Below the pieces are notes generated by a model, which did not search any database, had not been told where the DNA came from, and saw only the letters and a program-made list of their open reading frames with translations. A program made the position numbers and the translations under genes. This document shows positions 16,701-25,359 of a stretch of DNA of 64,000 bases, piece after piece (the first letter of the stretch is position 1; every line of letters begins with the position of its first letter). Source of the stretch: Iodidimonas sp. SYSU 1G8 (GTDB lineage: Bacteria; Pseudomonadota; Alphaproteobacteria; SMXS01); assembly GCF_039655775.1 (NCBI RefSeq), contig NZ_JBBYXJ010000002.1, positions 1 to 64,000 of the forward strand, read 5' to 3'.

Positions 16701-16776
16701 CCTGTTACCGGTCGGTAGCCTTCTACCGGCGGCTTCGGCATACTGACGCCCGGGGAACGATGAACCGGGGACGCTC

Positions 16777-18030
16777 ATGCACGCCGAAACCCTCGATTAT
16801 GCCGCCATCGCCGATCCGCGCACCTGGGGCGACGCGCCCCTTCTGCACGCCCTGCTGGACGACATGCGCCGCAACGCGCCCGTGGCCTGGGTCGAGCCGC
16901 CCGGCTTCCGGCCGTTCTGGGCCGTCTCGCGCCATGCCGACATCATGGAGGTCGAGCGGCAGAACGAGCGCTTCCTCAACGGGCCGCGCGCCGTGCTCCA
17001 GAGCATCGAGCAGGAAGACGCCGTCCGCGCCTTCACCGGCGGCAGCCATCTCCTGCTGCGCACCCTGATCCATATGGACAATCCCGACCACCGGGTATTC
17101 CGCGCCCTCACCCAGGAATGGTTCCAGCCGCGCAGCCTCAAGCGCCTGCAGGACGGCATCGCCGACCTGGCGCGCCGCACGGTGGACAGGATGGCGGCAC
17201 GGGACGGCGCGTGCGATTTCGTCGGCGAGGTCGCCGTCTGGTATCCGCTGCACGTCATCATGATGATCCTCGGCGCGCCCGAATCCGACGAACCGCGCAT
17301 GCTTAAGCTGACCCAGGAGCTGTTCGGCCCGCAGGACCCGGACATGCAGCGGCAGAAATCGGCGGCCGACATGGGCACGGTGCAGGACTTCTTCGCCTAT
17401 TTCACCGCGATGACCGAGGAGCGCCGCGCCGATCCCAGGGACGATGTGGCGACCGTGATCGCCAACGCCCGGATCGACGGCAAGCCCATCGGACATCTCG
17501 AGGCCATGTCCTACTACATCATCGTCGCGACGGCGGGTCACGACACCACCAGCGCCTCGACCTCGGGCGGCATGCTGGCCCTCATCCGCAACCCGGAACA
17601 GCTGGCCAGGCTCCAGGCGGATCCGGCGCTGATCCCGTCGGCGGTCGACGAGATGATTCGCTGGACGACACCGGTGAAGCACTTCATGCGCACCGCCACC
17701 GAGGATTACGTACTGGGCGGCCAGACCATCCGGGCCGGTGACGCGCTGATGCTGCTCTATCACGCGGCGAACCGGGACGAGGCGGTGTTCGAGGACCCGC
17801 TGTCCTTCCGCGTCGACCGGTCGCCCAACCGCCATATCGCCTTCGGCTACGGTCCGCATCTGTGCCTGGGCCAATATCTGGCAAAGATGGAAATGCGCGC
17901 CCTGTTCGCCGAATTGCTGCCCCGGCTGGAGTCGATCGAACTGGCGGGCGAGCCCGCCTTCGTGCAATCCAGCTTCGTCAGCGGCCTGAAACGCCTCCCG
18001 GTGCGGTACCGCATGCGCTCATCAGTTTAG
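16777..18030 (+). CDS. Cytochrome P450 (first)
   Basis: A 417-residue bacterial class I P450. It has I-helix ATAGHDTTSAS (oxygen activation), a K-helix DEMIRWTTP (Glu and Arg of ExxR) and a haem loop FGYGPHLCLGQ with axial Cys363. No ferredoxin or reductase gene is adjacent, so electrons must come from elsewhere. The ATG lies 7 bases after CGGGGACG. The substrate is not predictable; FMN/SDR/SnoaL neighbours hint at terpenoid, steroid or aromatic substrates. Confidence 0.9.
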   Translation: MHAETLDYAAIADPRTWGDAPLLHALLDDMRRNAPVAWVEPPGFRPFWAVSRHADIMEVERQNERFLNGPRAVLQSIEQEDAVRAFTGGSHLLLRTLIHMDNPDHRVFRALTQEWFQPRSLKRLQDGIADLARRTVDRMAARDGACDFVGEVAVWYPLHVIMMILGAPESDEPRMLKLTQELFGPQDPDMQRQKSAADMGTVQDFFAYFTAMTEERRADPRDDVATVIANARIDGKPIGHLEAMSYYIIVATAGHDTTSASTSGGMLALIRNPEQLARLQADPALIPSAVDEMIRWTTPVKHFMRTATEDYVLGGQTIRAGDALMLLYHAANRDEAVFEDPLSFRVDRSPNRHIAFGYGPHLCLGQYLAKMEMRALFAELLPRLESIELAGEPAFVQSSFVSGLKRLPVRYRMRSSV

Positions 18031-18047
18031 AATTATTCTAAATATTC

Positions 18048-18076
18048 TTGACGGCACCCCAGTTGCGGCATAAATT
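18048..18076 (+). promoter_or_regulatory. Sigma70-like promoter of the DUF2061/globin pair
   Basis: TTGACG at 18048-18053, a 17-base spacer, then TAAATT at 18071-18076. It sits in the 74-base gap after the P450 stop and upstream of ATG 18105. Confidence 0.55.
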
Positions 18077-18092
18077 GATAATCGTTCGCAAC
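18075..18092 (+). promoter_or_regulatory. Fur-like operator
   Basis: TTGATAATCGTTCGCAA overlaps the -10 element and the predicted transcription start. The right half TTCGCAA and the TTG/CAA ends resemble alphaproteobacterial Fur sites. The palindrome is imperfect, so this is tentative. Confidence 0.4.
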
Positions 18093-18104
18093 AGAGTGAC
18101 CGCC

Positions 18105-18335
18105 ATGACCCGCGACCTGATGAAGACCGCCACCTTCGCCGTGCTGCACTTCGCCGTCGGCTTCACCGTGACCTACGCCTTCACCGGCTCGGTCGCCATC
18201 GCGACCGGTGTCGCCCTGGTCGAGCCCGCGATCAACACAGTGGTGTTCTTCTTCCACGAGCGCGCCTGGCGCCGCGCCGACGCGGCCCAAGCGCACGGCT
18301 GGAAGGACATGCTGCGCCAGCAGGCCTGCCACTAG
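18105..18335 (+). CDS. DUF2061 membrane protein
   Basis: A 76-residue protein with two hydrophobic helices (FAVLHFAVGFTVTYAFTG and VAIATGVALVEPAINTVVFFF), then the DUF2061 hallmark FFFHERAWRRA. It is probably an inner-membrane protein of unknown function. The ATG at 18105 fits the promoter and Fur-like site just upstream, suggesting iron-linked expression. The truncated globin gene follows by 77 bases and may share the transcript. Confidence 0.8.
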   Translation: MTRDLMKTATFAVLHFAVGFTVTYAFTGSVAIATGVALVEPAINTVVFFFHERAWRRADAAQAHGWKDMLRQQACH

Positions 18336-18412
18336 GCGGATTGATCGCCGTCAATGCCGCCCTCGGCCCTCTCGGTTTTCATCCCCGGATCAACCAACGG
18401 GGAGAGTTCACC

Positions 18413-18775
18413 ATGTCCATGGTCGAGGATATCGGCGGCGTCGAGGGACTGCACAAGGCATCCGACGCGTTCTTCAGCCACGCCCGGGCGCATCCCGCCG
18501 TCCGCGCCTATTTCGAGGCGGTCGACGGCCCGAGCCTGCGGGCCGGCATCGAGGAAGCCCTGAAGCTGCACCTGGACTTCGCCTCCGATCAGGTGCCCGA
18601 GGCCATGGCCCGCGCCCATCAGGCGCTGGTCGGCAAGGGCCTGTCAGACAAGGAATTCGACGCGATCTATGATCTCTACCACGAGACGCTGAGCGACGTG
18701 GGCGTGCCCGGCGGCATGCTCTACGGCTTTCTCGAGGCGTTCGAGGATTTGCGCGGCGCGCTGGTGGCGCACTAG
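18413..18775 (+). CDS. Truncated-haemoglobin-like protein
   Basis: A 120-residue all-helical protein: GVEGLHKASDAFFSHARAHPAVRAYF, a central AGIEEALKLHLDFA and MARAHQALVGKGLSDKEFDAIY. The spacing from HxxVRAYF to RAHQAL matches truncated (2/2) globins, with His69 the candidate proximal haem ligand. Such proteins bind O2 or NO. GGGGAGAG supports the ATG at 18413. Its position behind a Fur-like operator fits haem-iron control. Sequence identity to classic members looks low, so haem binding is inferred. Confidence 0.7.
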   Translation: MSMVEDIGGVEGLHKASDAFFSHARAHPAVRAYFEAVDGPSLRAGIEEALKLHLDFASDQVPEAMARAHQALVGKGLSDKEFDAIYDLYHETLSDVGVPGGMLYGFLEAFEDLRGALVAH

Positions 18776-19467
18776 CCCAGCTTGCGGCTCGCCACCGGAT
18801 AGACCCGCTCCTTGCCGATCATCCAGGCATGGAACGGCCCGGCCAGCAGGAAGGCGAAAGCGCGGTCCAGCACGTCGAGCCCGCCCGTATACGCCCCGAA
18901 GGACGGCAGGATGAGGCGGCTGCCATCGGTGACGAAGCAGCGGCGGCGCAGCCCGCGCCCACGTACGGTCACCTTCGCCGCCGGATGCAGATGACCGGCG
19001 ACCTCGCCCGGCTGCGTGCCCGGCTGCGGCAGGTGGCGGAAGGTCAGCGGCCCGCAGGCCAGCGTGCCCGCGACCCAGCCGCCCAGATCCTCCGGCGGCT
19101 TGGGATCGTGATTGCCTTCGATCCAGTACCATTCATGGGCCGATGTCAGCGCCCTGATTTGCGCGACCTCGCTGGCGGCGAGGCGCCCGGCGGCCTGCAT
19201 GTCGTGAAAGCTGTCGCCCAGCGCGATCACGGTCTTGGGCCTGTAATAGGCGCAGGCCTGCTCCAGCCGCGCCAGGGTTTCCCGCGTGTCATAGGGCGGC
19301 AGCAGCACGCCGCGCCGCGCCGCGAAGGCCGAGCCCTTTTCGAAATGCAGGTCGGCGACGACCAGCAGCCGCTCCTCGGGCCACCACGCCGCGCCGGAGC
19401 GGTCGAAGACCAGGGCCGCGCCATTGACCGAGGCGGTCGCCATCTCGTCCGTTGCCGCCTCAGCCAT
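18772..19467 (-). CDS. pdeM: Ligase-associated metallophosphoesterase PdeM
   Basis: A 231-residue calcineurin-like phosphoesterase with the metal motifs in order: VADLHFEKG, ALGDSFHD, IEGNHDP and AGHLHP. A distinctive SFGAYTGGLDVLD motif occurs near the C-terminus. This gene type travels with the Lhr-like helicase, MBL exonuclease and ATP-dependent ligase as a DNA-damage-response set, all of which are within 6 kb here. It overlaps the helicase gene by 8 bases, so the two are co-transcribed. Confidence 0.92.
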   Translation of the reverse strand: MAEAATDEMATASVNGAALVFDRSGAAWWPEERLLVVADLHFEKGSAFAARRGVLLPPYDTRETLARLEQACAYYRPKTVIALGDSFHDMQAAGRLAASEVAQIRALTSAHEWYWIEGNHDPKPPEDLGGWVAGTLACGPLTFRHLPQPGTQPGEVAGHLHPAAKVTVRGRGLRRRCFVTDGSRLILPSFGAYTGGLDVLDRAFAFLLAGPFHAWMIGKERVYPVASRKLG

Positions 19468-21997
19468 TCAGGATCTCCATGAACTCGTCCGAGACCTCGG
19501 ACAACAAATCTTCATTCGCCGCGTCGCCGATGGTTTCCCGGCCGATCTCCATCATCAGCGGCACCGCCAGCGGCGAGATGCGGTCCAGCACCTTGTGCAG
19601 GATCCTGCCCTCCGGCCGCACCCGTTCCAGCAATTGTCGCATGCGCGCCAGATCGAGCAGACCGGACGAGACATCCTCGCGGGTCGCCTGCAGCAATATA
19701 TGGTCGGGCTCGTGCCGCCCCAACACCTCGTAGATCAGATCCGAGTTCACCATCATCTGCCGGCCGGTCTTTTCGTGGCCCGGATGACGCCGGTCGATCA
19801 GCCCCGCGATGGTGGCGCAGGTGCGGAACGTGCGCTTGAGCAGATTGGAATCGGCCATCCAGGCATCGAGCCCGTCGCCCACGCCCTCGTCGGAAAACAG
19901 GCCGTGCATGTCGGCGCGCGACATGTCGCGCAGCGCCCAGACCGTCAGCGCGTAATCATTGGCCATGAAGCCGAGCGGCCGGTAGCCCGCCCGTTCGAGC
20001 CGCTGGGTCAGCAGCATCCCCAGCGTCTGATGCGCCAGCCGGCCTTCGAACGGATAGCAGGCCAGGTAATGCTTGCCGCCGCGCGGGAAGGTCTCGACCA
20101 GCATCTGCTGCGGCCCGGGAATGCAGGATTTGGCCTGCTGCAACTCCAGCCACCAGCTGACCTGTCCGGGCAAGGCGCGCCACTGCGCCGGATCGGCGAG
20201 AAGCGCCCTGACCCGCGCGGCGAGGAAGGTGGACAGCGGGAACTTGCCGCCCTGATAGGACGGCACCATGGGCTCCTTTTCGTCGGTGCGCGAGGCATAG
20301 GCCTCGTTCTCGGCCATCCCCTCGAAACGCCAGACCATGCCGCCGAACAGGAAGGTATCGCCGGGCCGCAGCTGCTCGATGAACCATTCCTCGACCTCGC
20401 CGATATGGCCGCCCGCGCGGCCCACCGGCTTGCCCGCCACGTGCGTGACCTGCGCGGCGAGGCCGGACTTGCGCGTCTTGCCGCCGCGCCGGATCGAGCG
20501 CAGCTTGATCATGGGCGCCTCGACGATGGTGCCCACGTTCAGACGGTATTGTTGCGCCGCCTTGCGCGAGGCGATGGTGTAACGGCCGTCCTGCAGCTTC
20601 TCGAGCTTGTGATACTGCTCGTAGCGGCGCAGCGCATAGCCGCCGGTCGCGGCGAAATCCACCACCCGCGCAACCGTGTCCCGGTCCAGATGGGCATAGG
20701 GCGCCGCCGCCGTGATTTCCTCGAACAGCGTGTCCATGTCGACGGGCTCGGCGCAGGCGCGGCCGACCACATGCTGGGCCAGCACGTCGAGGCCGCCGGG
20801 CCGCGGCAAATCGCCGTCCTGGATGCCCTCCATGATCGCCTGCCGCGCGGCAACGCATTCCAGCACCTCGAACCGGTTGGTCGGCACGAACAGCGCCTGG
20901 GACGGCTCGTCGAGCCGGTGATTGGACCGGCCGATGCGCTGCATCATGCGCGACGAGCCCTTGGGCGCGCCGAGCTGGATCACCAGATCGATGGCGCCCC
21001 AGTCGACGCCCAGCTCCAGCGTCGAGGTACACACCACGGCCCGCAGCTTCCCCAGGGTCATGGCCTGCTCGACCCGGCGGCGCTGTTCCGCCGACAGCGA
21101 GCCGTGATGCAGCGCGATCGGCAGATTCTCGTCGTTTAGCTGCCACAGCGCCTGGAACGACGCTTCCGCCTGCGAGCGGGTATTGACGAACAGCAGCGCC
21201 GAGCGCACGGCCTTGATGGCGCCCATGATGTCGGCCATGGCGTAGGTGCCCCGGTGCCCGGCCCACGGAATGCGCTCGCGCGTGCGCAAAATCGCCACGT
21301 CAGGCGGCGCGCCGGCATCGGCGATCACCAGATCGGCCATCCGCTCGTGCCCCTGGAACTGGGGTACCAGATAGCGCCGCAACCGGCCCGGATCGGCGAC
21401 GGTGGCCGACAGGCCGACCCGCCTGGCCTGCGGCGCGAGACTGGCCAGCCGGCCGAGGCCTAGCGCCAGCAGGTCGCCGCGCTTGGTGTTCTCGATGGCG
21501 TGCAATTCGTCGAGCACGATGGTGCGCAGGCCGCCGAACATGTCGGCCGCATCCTTGTGCGACAGCAGCAGGGCGAGCTGCTCCGGCGTGGTCAGCAGGA
21601 TATCGGGCGGGTCGCGCCGCTGGCGCTGGCGCTTTTCGGCCGGCGTGTCCCCCGTGCGGGTTTCGACGCGCACCGCCAGCTTCATCTCCCGCGCCGGCGC
21701 CTCCAGATTGCGCGCGATGTCCACGGCCAGGGCCTTGAGCGGAGAGATGTAAAGGGTGTGGAGGCCGCGCCGCCGATCGGCCGGCGCGATCATCTGCTCG
21801 GCGTGCAACTCGATCAGGCTGGGCAGGAAGCCGGCAAGGGTCTTGCCCGCGCCCGTCGGCGCAACCAACAGCGCCGAGCGCCCGGCCCGCGCCAGATCGA
21901 GCAACTCCTGCTGATGCCGCCGGATCGCCCAGCCACGCACGGCGAACCAGTCGGCGAAGACCGGTGGCAGCGTGATGGGAAGCGGAGGCGAATCCAT
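19460..21997 (-). CDS. Ligase-associated DEXH-box helicase (Lhr-like)
   Basis: An 845-residue SF2 helicase. Walker A is APTGAGKTLAG, the DEXH box is VLDELHAIENTKRG, motif III is LSATVAD, and motif VI is QRIGRSNHRLDEPS. A long Lhr-core C-terminal part follows (DUF4011/WH region, FLFGGMVWRFEG and CYPFEGRLAHQ). It unwinds DNA with 3'-5' polarity in this family and is linked to interstrand-crosslink repair together with the ligase. It is the first gene of the minus-strand unit and is divergent from higBA, exonuclease and ligase. Confidence 0.93.
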   Translation of the reverse strand: MDSPPLPITLPPVFADWFAVRGWAIRRHQQELLDLARAGRSALLVAPTGAGKTLAGFLPSLIELHAEQMIAPADRRRGLHTLYISPLKALAVDIARNLEAPAREMKLAVRVETRTGDTPAEKRQRQRRDPPDILLTTPEQLALLLSHKDAADMFGGLRTIVLDELHAIENTKRGDLLALGLGRLASLAPQARRVGLSATVADPGRLRRYLVPQFQGHERMADLVIADAGAPPDVAILRTRERIPWAGHRGTYAMADIMGAIKAVRSALLFVNTRSQAEASFQALWQLNDENLPIALHHGSLSAEQRRRVEQAMTLGKLRAVVCTSTLELGVDWGAIDLVIQLGAPKGSSRMMQRIGRSNHRLDEPSQALFVPTNRFEVLECVAARQAIMEGIQDGDLPRPGGLDVLAQHVVGRACAEPVDMDTLFEEITAAAPYAHLDRDTVARVVDFAATGGYALRRYEQYHKLEKLQDGRYTIASRKAAQQYRLNVGTIVEAPMIKLRSIRRGGKTRKSGLAAQVTHVAGKPVGRAGGHIGEVEEWFIEQLRPGDTFLFGGMVWRFEGMAENEAYASRTDEKEPMVPSYQGGKFPLSTFLAARVRALLADPAQWRALPGQVSWWLELQQAKSCIPGPQQMLVETFPRGGKHYLACYPFEGRLAHQTLGMLLTQRLERAGYRPLGFMANDYALTVWALRDMSRADMHGLFSDEGVGDGLDAWMADSNLLKRTFRTCATIAGLIDRRHPGHEKTGRQMMVNSDLIYEVLGRHEPDHILLQATREDVSSGLLDLARMRQLLERVRPEGRILHKVLDRISPLAVPLMMEIGRETIGDAANEDLLSEVSDEFMEILNG

Positions 21998-22085
21998 GTT
22001 GTCAATCTAACCGAAAGGAACATAATGGGAACAATAAGAATCTGGGTCCCGATGGCAAAGAGTGTCAGTCGGGCGACACGGTCTC

Positions 22086-22115
22086 TTGAACTTTATACAG
22101 TACGTAATACATAAT
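22086..22115 (+). promoter_or_regulatory. Promoter of the higBA operon
   Basis: TTGAAC at 22086-22091, an 18-base spacer and CATAAT at 22110-22115, each 5 of 6 matches to consensus. It lies 13 bases upstream of the toxin GTG. Confidence 0.6.
22094..22113. promoter_or_regulatory. Probable HigA operator
   Basis: An imperfect 20-base palindrome centred on TACGTA (22101-22106) with matching outer TAT/ATA ends, lying between the -35 and -10 elements. This is the expected place for autorepression by the antitoxin. Confidence 0.45.
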
Positions 22116-22127
22116 GGACGCGTTTCG

Positions 22128-22406
22128 GTGATCAGGAGTTTCAGGGACAAGCAGAGCGAGGCGGTCCACAGGGGCGAATTTGTCGCGAGATTTCAGGCTA
22201 TCCAAAAGGTTGCTCTCCGCAAACTGGACATGATCAACGCCGCCAGGGAACTGCAGGATCTTGTCGCACCGCCAAATAATCGCCTTGAGGCGCTGAAAGG
22301 CGACAGGGCCGGTCAGCACAGTATCCGTATCAACGACCAGTACCGTATCTGTTTTGAATGGCGGGAAGACGGCCCGCACAACGTCGAGATCATCGACTAT
22401 CACTGA
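22128..22406 (+). CDS. higB: HigB/RelE-type toxin
   Basis: A 92-residue RelE-superfamily mRNA interferase: MIRSFRDKQSEAVHRGEF at the start, LVAPPNNRLEALKGDRAGQHSIRI, and the C-terminal core NDQYRICFEWREDG with basic catalytic residues, ending VEIIDYH. The GTG at 22128 is chosen because HigB homologues begin MIxSF. The toxin cleaves ribosome-bound mRNA in this family. The antitoxin gene follows after 8 bases, in the toxin-first order typical of higBA. A promoter and operator lie just upstream. Confidence 0.9.
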   Translation: MIRSFRDKQSEAVHRGEFVARFQAIQKVALRKLDMINAARELQDLVAPPNNRLEALKGDRAGQHSIRINDQYRICFEWREDGPHNVEIIDYH

Positions 22407-22414
22407 GAGCCGAC

Positions 22415-22714
22415 ATGCGCGTCACGACACCACCAGGTGAAGTCCTCAAGGAAGAATTCATGGAGCCGCTAGGGCTGTCGGCCAACATGCTGGCGCGGCG
22501 GCTCGACGTTCCCCCCAATCGCATCACGGCGATCATCAATGGCACGAGGTCGGTGACATCGGACACGGCGCTGCGGCTGGCACGGGCGTTCGGCACCACG
22601 CCCGAGTTCTGGCTCAACCTGCAGATGGCGCATGATCTGTCGGCGGCCCGGGCCGCGGCCGAAGAAACCATTCGGCAGCGGGTGCGCCCGTTCGCGGAGC
22701 AAATGACGCGCTAG
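22415..22714 (+). CDS. higA: HigA-type antitoxin
   Basis: A 99-residue XRE-family DNA-binding protein: PPGEVLKEEFMEPLGLSANMLARRLDV and the HTH PPNRITAIINGTRSVTSDTALRL, then ARAFGTTPEFWLNLQ, diagnostic of HigA/VapI antitoxins. It neutralises HigB and represses its own promoter. The DNA-repair exonuclease gene starts only 15 bases after its stop, so transcription from the higBA promoter probably runs into the repair genes. Confidence 0.92.
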   Translation: MRVTTPPGEVLKEEFMEPLGLSANMLARRLDVPPNRITAIINGTRSVTSDTALRLARAFGTTPEFWLNLQMAHDLSAARAAAEETIRQRVRPFAEQMTR

Positions 22715-22729
22715 ACGCGTTACAGGGCG

Positions 22730-23779
22730 ATGACATCCTTCACCGACATTCTCTGCCCGACGCCGCAGGGCCTGTACTGCCCGCCGGGCGATTTCTTCAT
22801 CGACCCCACGCGGCCCTCGCCGCGCGCGGTCGTCACCCATGGCCATTCGGACCATGCCCGCGCCGGGCACGGATCGGTGCTCGCCACCGCCGAGACGCTG
22901 GCGATCATGGGCGCGCGCTATGGCGAGGCCTTCACGCCGGCGCGCCAGGCGGCCCGCTACGGCGAAAAGCACAGGATCGGCGACGCCACCGTCTGGCTGT
23001 CGCCCGCCGGGCACGTGCTCGGTAGCGCCCAGGCCGTCATCGAGGCCCATGGCCGGCGCATCGTCGTCTCGGGCGACTACAAGCGGCGCCCCGACCCCAC
23101 CTGCGCGCCGTTCGAGCCGGTGCCGTGCGACGTGTTCGTGACCGAAGCGACCTTCGGCCTGCCCGTGTTCCGCCATCCGGACGACGGCAAGGAGGTGGCC
23201 AAGGTGCTGCACACGCTGGAGCTGTTCCCCGAGCGCTGCGTGCTGGTCGGCGCCTATGCGCTGGGCAAGGCGCAGCGGATCATCGCCCTGTTCCGGCGCG
23301 CCGGGCACGACGCGCCGATCTATCTGCACGGTGCGCTGGAGAAGCTGTGCGGCCTGTACACCAGCCTGGGCGTCGAGCTGGGCGATCTGCGCCTCGCCAA
23401 GGATGCCGACAAGGTCGAGCTGATGGGCCGCATCGTCATGGCGCCGCCCTCGGCGCTGGGCGACCGCTGGAGCCGCCGCCTGCCCGAGCCGGTCACCGCC
23501 TTCGCCAGCGGCTGGATGCGCGTGCGCGCCCGGGCCCGGCAGGGCGGGATCGAGCTGCCGCTGGTCATTTCGGACCATGCCGACTGGGACGAGCTGACCG
23601 CCACGCTGACCGAGCTGTCGCCGCAGGAGGTCTGGGTCACCCATGGCCGCGAGGACGCGCTGGTGCACTGGGCCGGGCTGAACGGCCTGAAGGCCAAGCC
23701 GCTGCACCTGGCCGGCTATGACGAGGAGGGCGGCGAAGGCCCCGAGGGTGACGGCCTGAAGCCGCCGGAGGCCGCGTGA
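22730..23779 (+). CDS. Ligase-associated MBL-fold exonuclease
   Basis: A 349-residue metallo-beta-lactamase/beta-CASP nuclease of the SNM1-like, ligase-associated type. The active-site motif THGHSDHARAGHG corresponds to HxHxDH; further ligand motifs are VSGDYKRRPDPT, the FVTEATFGLPVF strand, and VISDHADWDEL near the C-terminus. It is predicted to trim DNA ends before sealing by the neighbouring ligase. Its stop overlaps the ligase GTG by 4 bases. Confidence 0.92.
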   Translation: MTSFTDILCPTPQGLYCPPGDFFIDPTRPSPRAVVTHGHSDHARAGHGSVLATAETLAIMGARYGEAFTPARQAARYGEKHRIGDATVWLSPAGHVLGSAQAVIEAHGRRIVVSGDYKRRPDPTCAPFEPVPCDVFVTEATFGLPVFRHPDDGKEVAKVLHTLELFPERCVLVGAYALGKAQRIIALFRRAGHDAPIYLHGALEKLCGLYTSLGVELGDLRLAKDADKVELMGRIVMAPPSALGDRWSRRLPEPVTAFASGWMRVRARARQGGIELPLVISDHADWDELTATLTELSPQEVWVTHGREDALVHWAGLNGLKAKPLHLAGYDEEGGEGPEGDGLKPPEAA

Positions 23780-25353
23780 ACCGGTTCGCCGAGCTGCTCG
23801 ACCGCCTGTCCTACACGCCGGGGCGCAACGACAAGCTGGCGCTGATCGTCGATTATTTCCGCCACGTGCCCGACCCGGACCGGGGCTATGCGCTGGCCGC
23901 CATGACCGGCGCGCTAAGCTTCCGGCACGCCAAGCCAGCGCTGATCCGCGGACTGATCGAGGAACGGACCGATCCCGCGCTGTTCCGCTGGTCCTATGAT
24001 TACGTGGGCGACATGGCCGAGACCGTCGCCCTGATGTGGCCTGTGCGCCGCGGCGTCAACCGGGTGCCGGACCTGTCGGAAATCGTCGAGGAACTGGACA
24101 GCACCTCCAAGGCGGACATGCCGGGCCGCATCGCCGGCTGGCTCGACGGGCTCGACGAGACCGGGCGATGGGCGCTGCTGAAACTGATCACCGGCGCCAT
24201 GCGCATCGGCGTGTCCGCCCGGCTGGCCAAGCAGGCGCTGGCCCAGTACGGCAGTCTGGACATCGCCGAGGTCGAGGAAGTCTGGCACGGGCTGACACCG
24301 CCCTATCTGGACCTGTTCGCTTGGTCCGATGGTCTTGCGGAACGGCCCGAGCATGGCGCGCTGGCGCCGTTCCGGCCGGTCATGCTGTCCCATCCGGTCG
24401 AGGAAGCGGATTTCGCCAAAATGAACCCGGCCGAATTCCGCGCCGAGTGGAAATGGGACGGCATCCGTGTCCAGGCGGTGTCTGATGGCGGCGTGAAACG
24501 GCTCTACAGCCGCACCGGCGAGGACATCTCCGGCGCCTTCCCCGACCTGATCGAGGCCATGGAGTTCGATGCCGCCATCGACGGCGAATTGCTGGTGATC
24601 CGCGACGGCACCGTCGCGCCCTTCGCCGACCTGCAGAAGCGGCTGAACCGCAAGACCGTCACCAAAAAGCAGCTCGCCGAATTTCCCGCCGGCCTGCGGG
24701 TCTACGATCTGCTGGTGGAGGATGGCGAGGATCTGCGCCCCCTGTCCTTCGACGAGCGCCGCGCCCGGCTGGAAGACTGGGTGGCGCGGCAAGCGAATGC
24801 CCACATCACCCTGTCGCCGCTGATCCCGTTCGCCGCCTTCGAGGACCTGGCGGAGCTGCGCGGCCATGTGGACGCCGAGAGCGTCGAGGGCGTGATGCTG
24901 AAACGGGGCGACAGTCCCTATCTGGCGGGACGGCCGAAGGGCCCTTGGTGGAAATGGAAGCGCGACCCGTTCCTGGTGGACGCGGTGCTGCTCTATGCCC
25001 AGCGCGGCCATGGCCGCCGCTCGTCCTTCTATTCCGACTACACGTTCGGGGTCTGGAAGGACGGCGCGCTGGTGCCTGTCGGCAAGGCCTATTTCGGCTT
25101 CACCGACGAGGAACTGAAGCAGCTGGACAAGTTCGTGCGCGACCACACGGTCAATACCTTCGGCCCGGTCCGCGAGGTCAGCCACGAGGCGGACAAGGGC
25201 CTGGTGCTGGAAGTGGCGTTCGAAGGCCTGCAACGCTCGCCGCGCCACAAATCCGGCATCGCCATGCGCTTCCCGCGCATCAACCGCATCCGCTGGGACA
25301 AGCCCCCGCGCGAGGCCGACGAGATCGCCGCGCTGGAAAAGATGCTGGCCTAG
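23776..25353 (+). CDS. ATP-dependent DNA ligase (LigC-type, damage-response)
   Basis: A 525-residue DNA ligase. It has an N-terminal DNA-binding domain (~1-200), an adenylation domain with nucleophile Lys226 in EWKWDGIRVQ (KxDG), motif III DGELLVIRDG, motif IV EGVMLKRGD and motif V WWKWKRDPF, and a C-terminal OB domain (EVAFEGLQRSPRHKSGIAMRFPR). This long form, coupled to the exonuclease by a GTGA overlap, is the member linked to cisplatin and crosslink tolerance in proteobacteria. It lacks the extra polymerase and nuclease domains of LigD. Confidence 0.93.
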   Translation: MNRFAELLDRLSYTPGRNDKLALIVDYFRHVPDPDRGYALAAMTGALSFRHAKPALIRGLIEERTDPALFRWSYDYVGDMAETVALMWPVRRGVNRVPDLSEIVEELDSTSKADMPGRIAGWLDGLDETGRWALLKLITGAMRIGVSARLAKQALAQYGSLDIAEVEEVWHGLTPPYLDLFAWSDGLAERPEHGALAPFRPVMLSHPVEEADFAKMNPAEFRAEWKWDGIRVQAVSDGGVKRLYSRTGEDISGAFPDLIEAMEFDAAIDGELLVIRDGTVAPFADLQKRLNRKTVTKKQLAEFPAGLRVYDLLVEDGEDLRPLSFDERRARLEDWVARQANAHITLSPLIPFAAFEDLAELRGHVDAESVEGVMLKRGDSPYLAGRPKGPWWKWKRDPFLVDAVLLYAQRGHGRRSSFYSDYTFGVWKDGALVPVGKAYFGFTDEELKQLDKFVRDHTVNTFGPVREVSHEADKGLVLEVAFEGLQRSPRHKSGIAMRFPRINRIRWDKPPREADEIAALEKMLA

Positions 25354-25359
25354 CGGCGC

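Noticed and set aside
16701-16776. Terminator hairpin before the P450 (CGGTAG/CTACCG)
   Set aside because: Only six bases pair well and there is no T tract; too weak to list.
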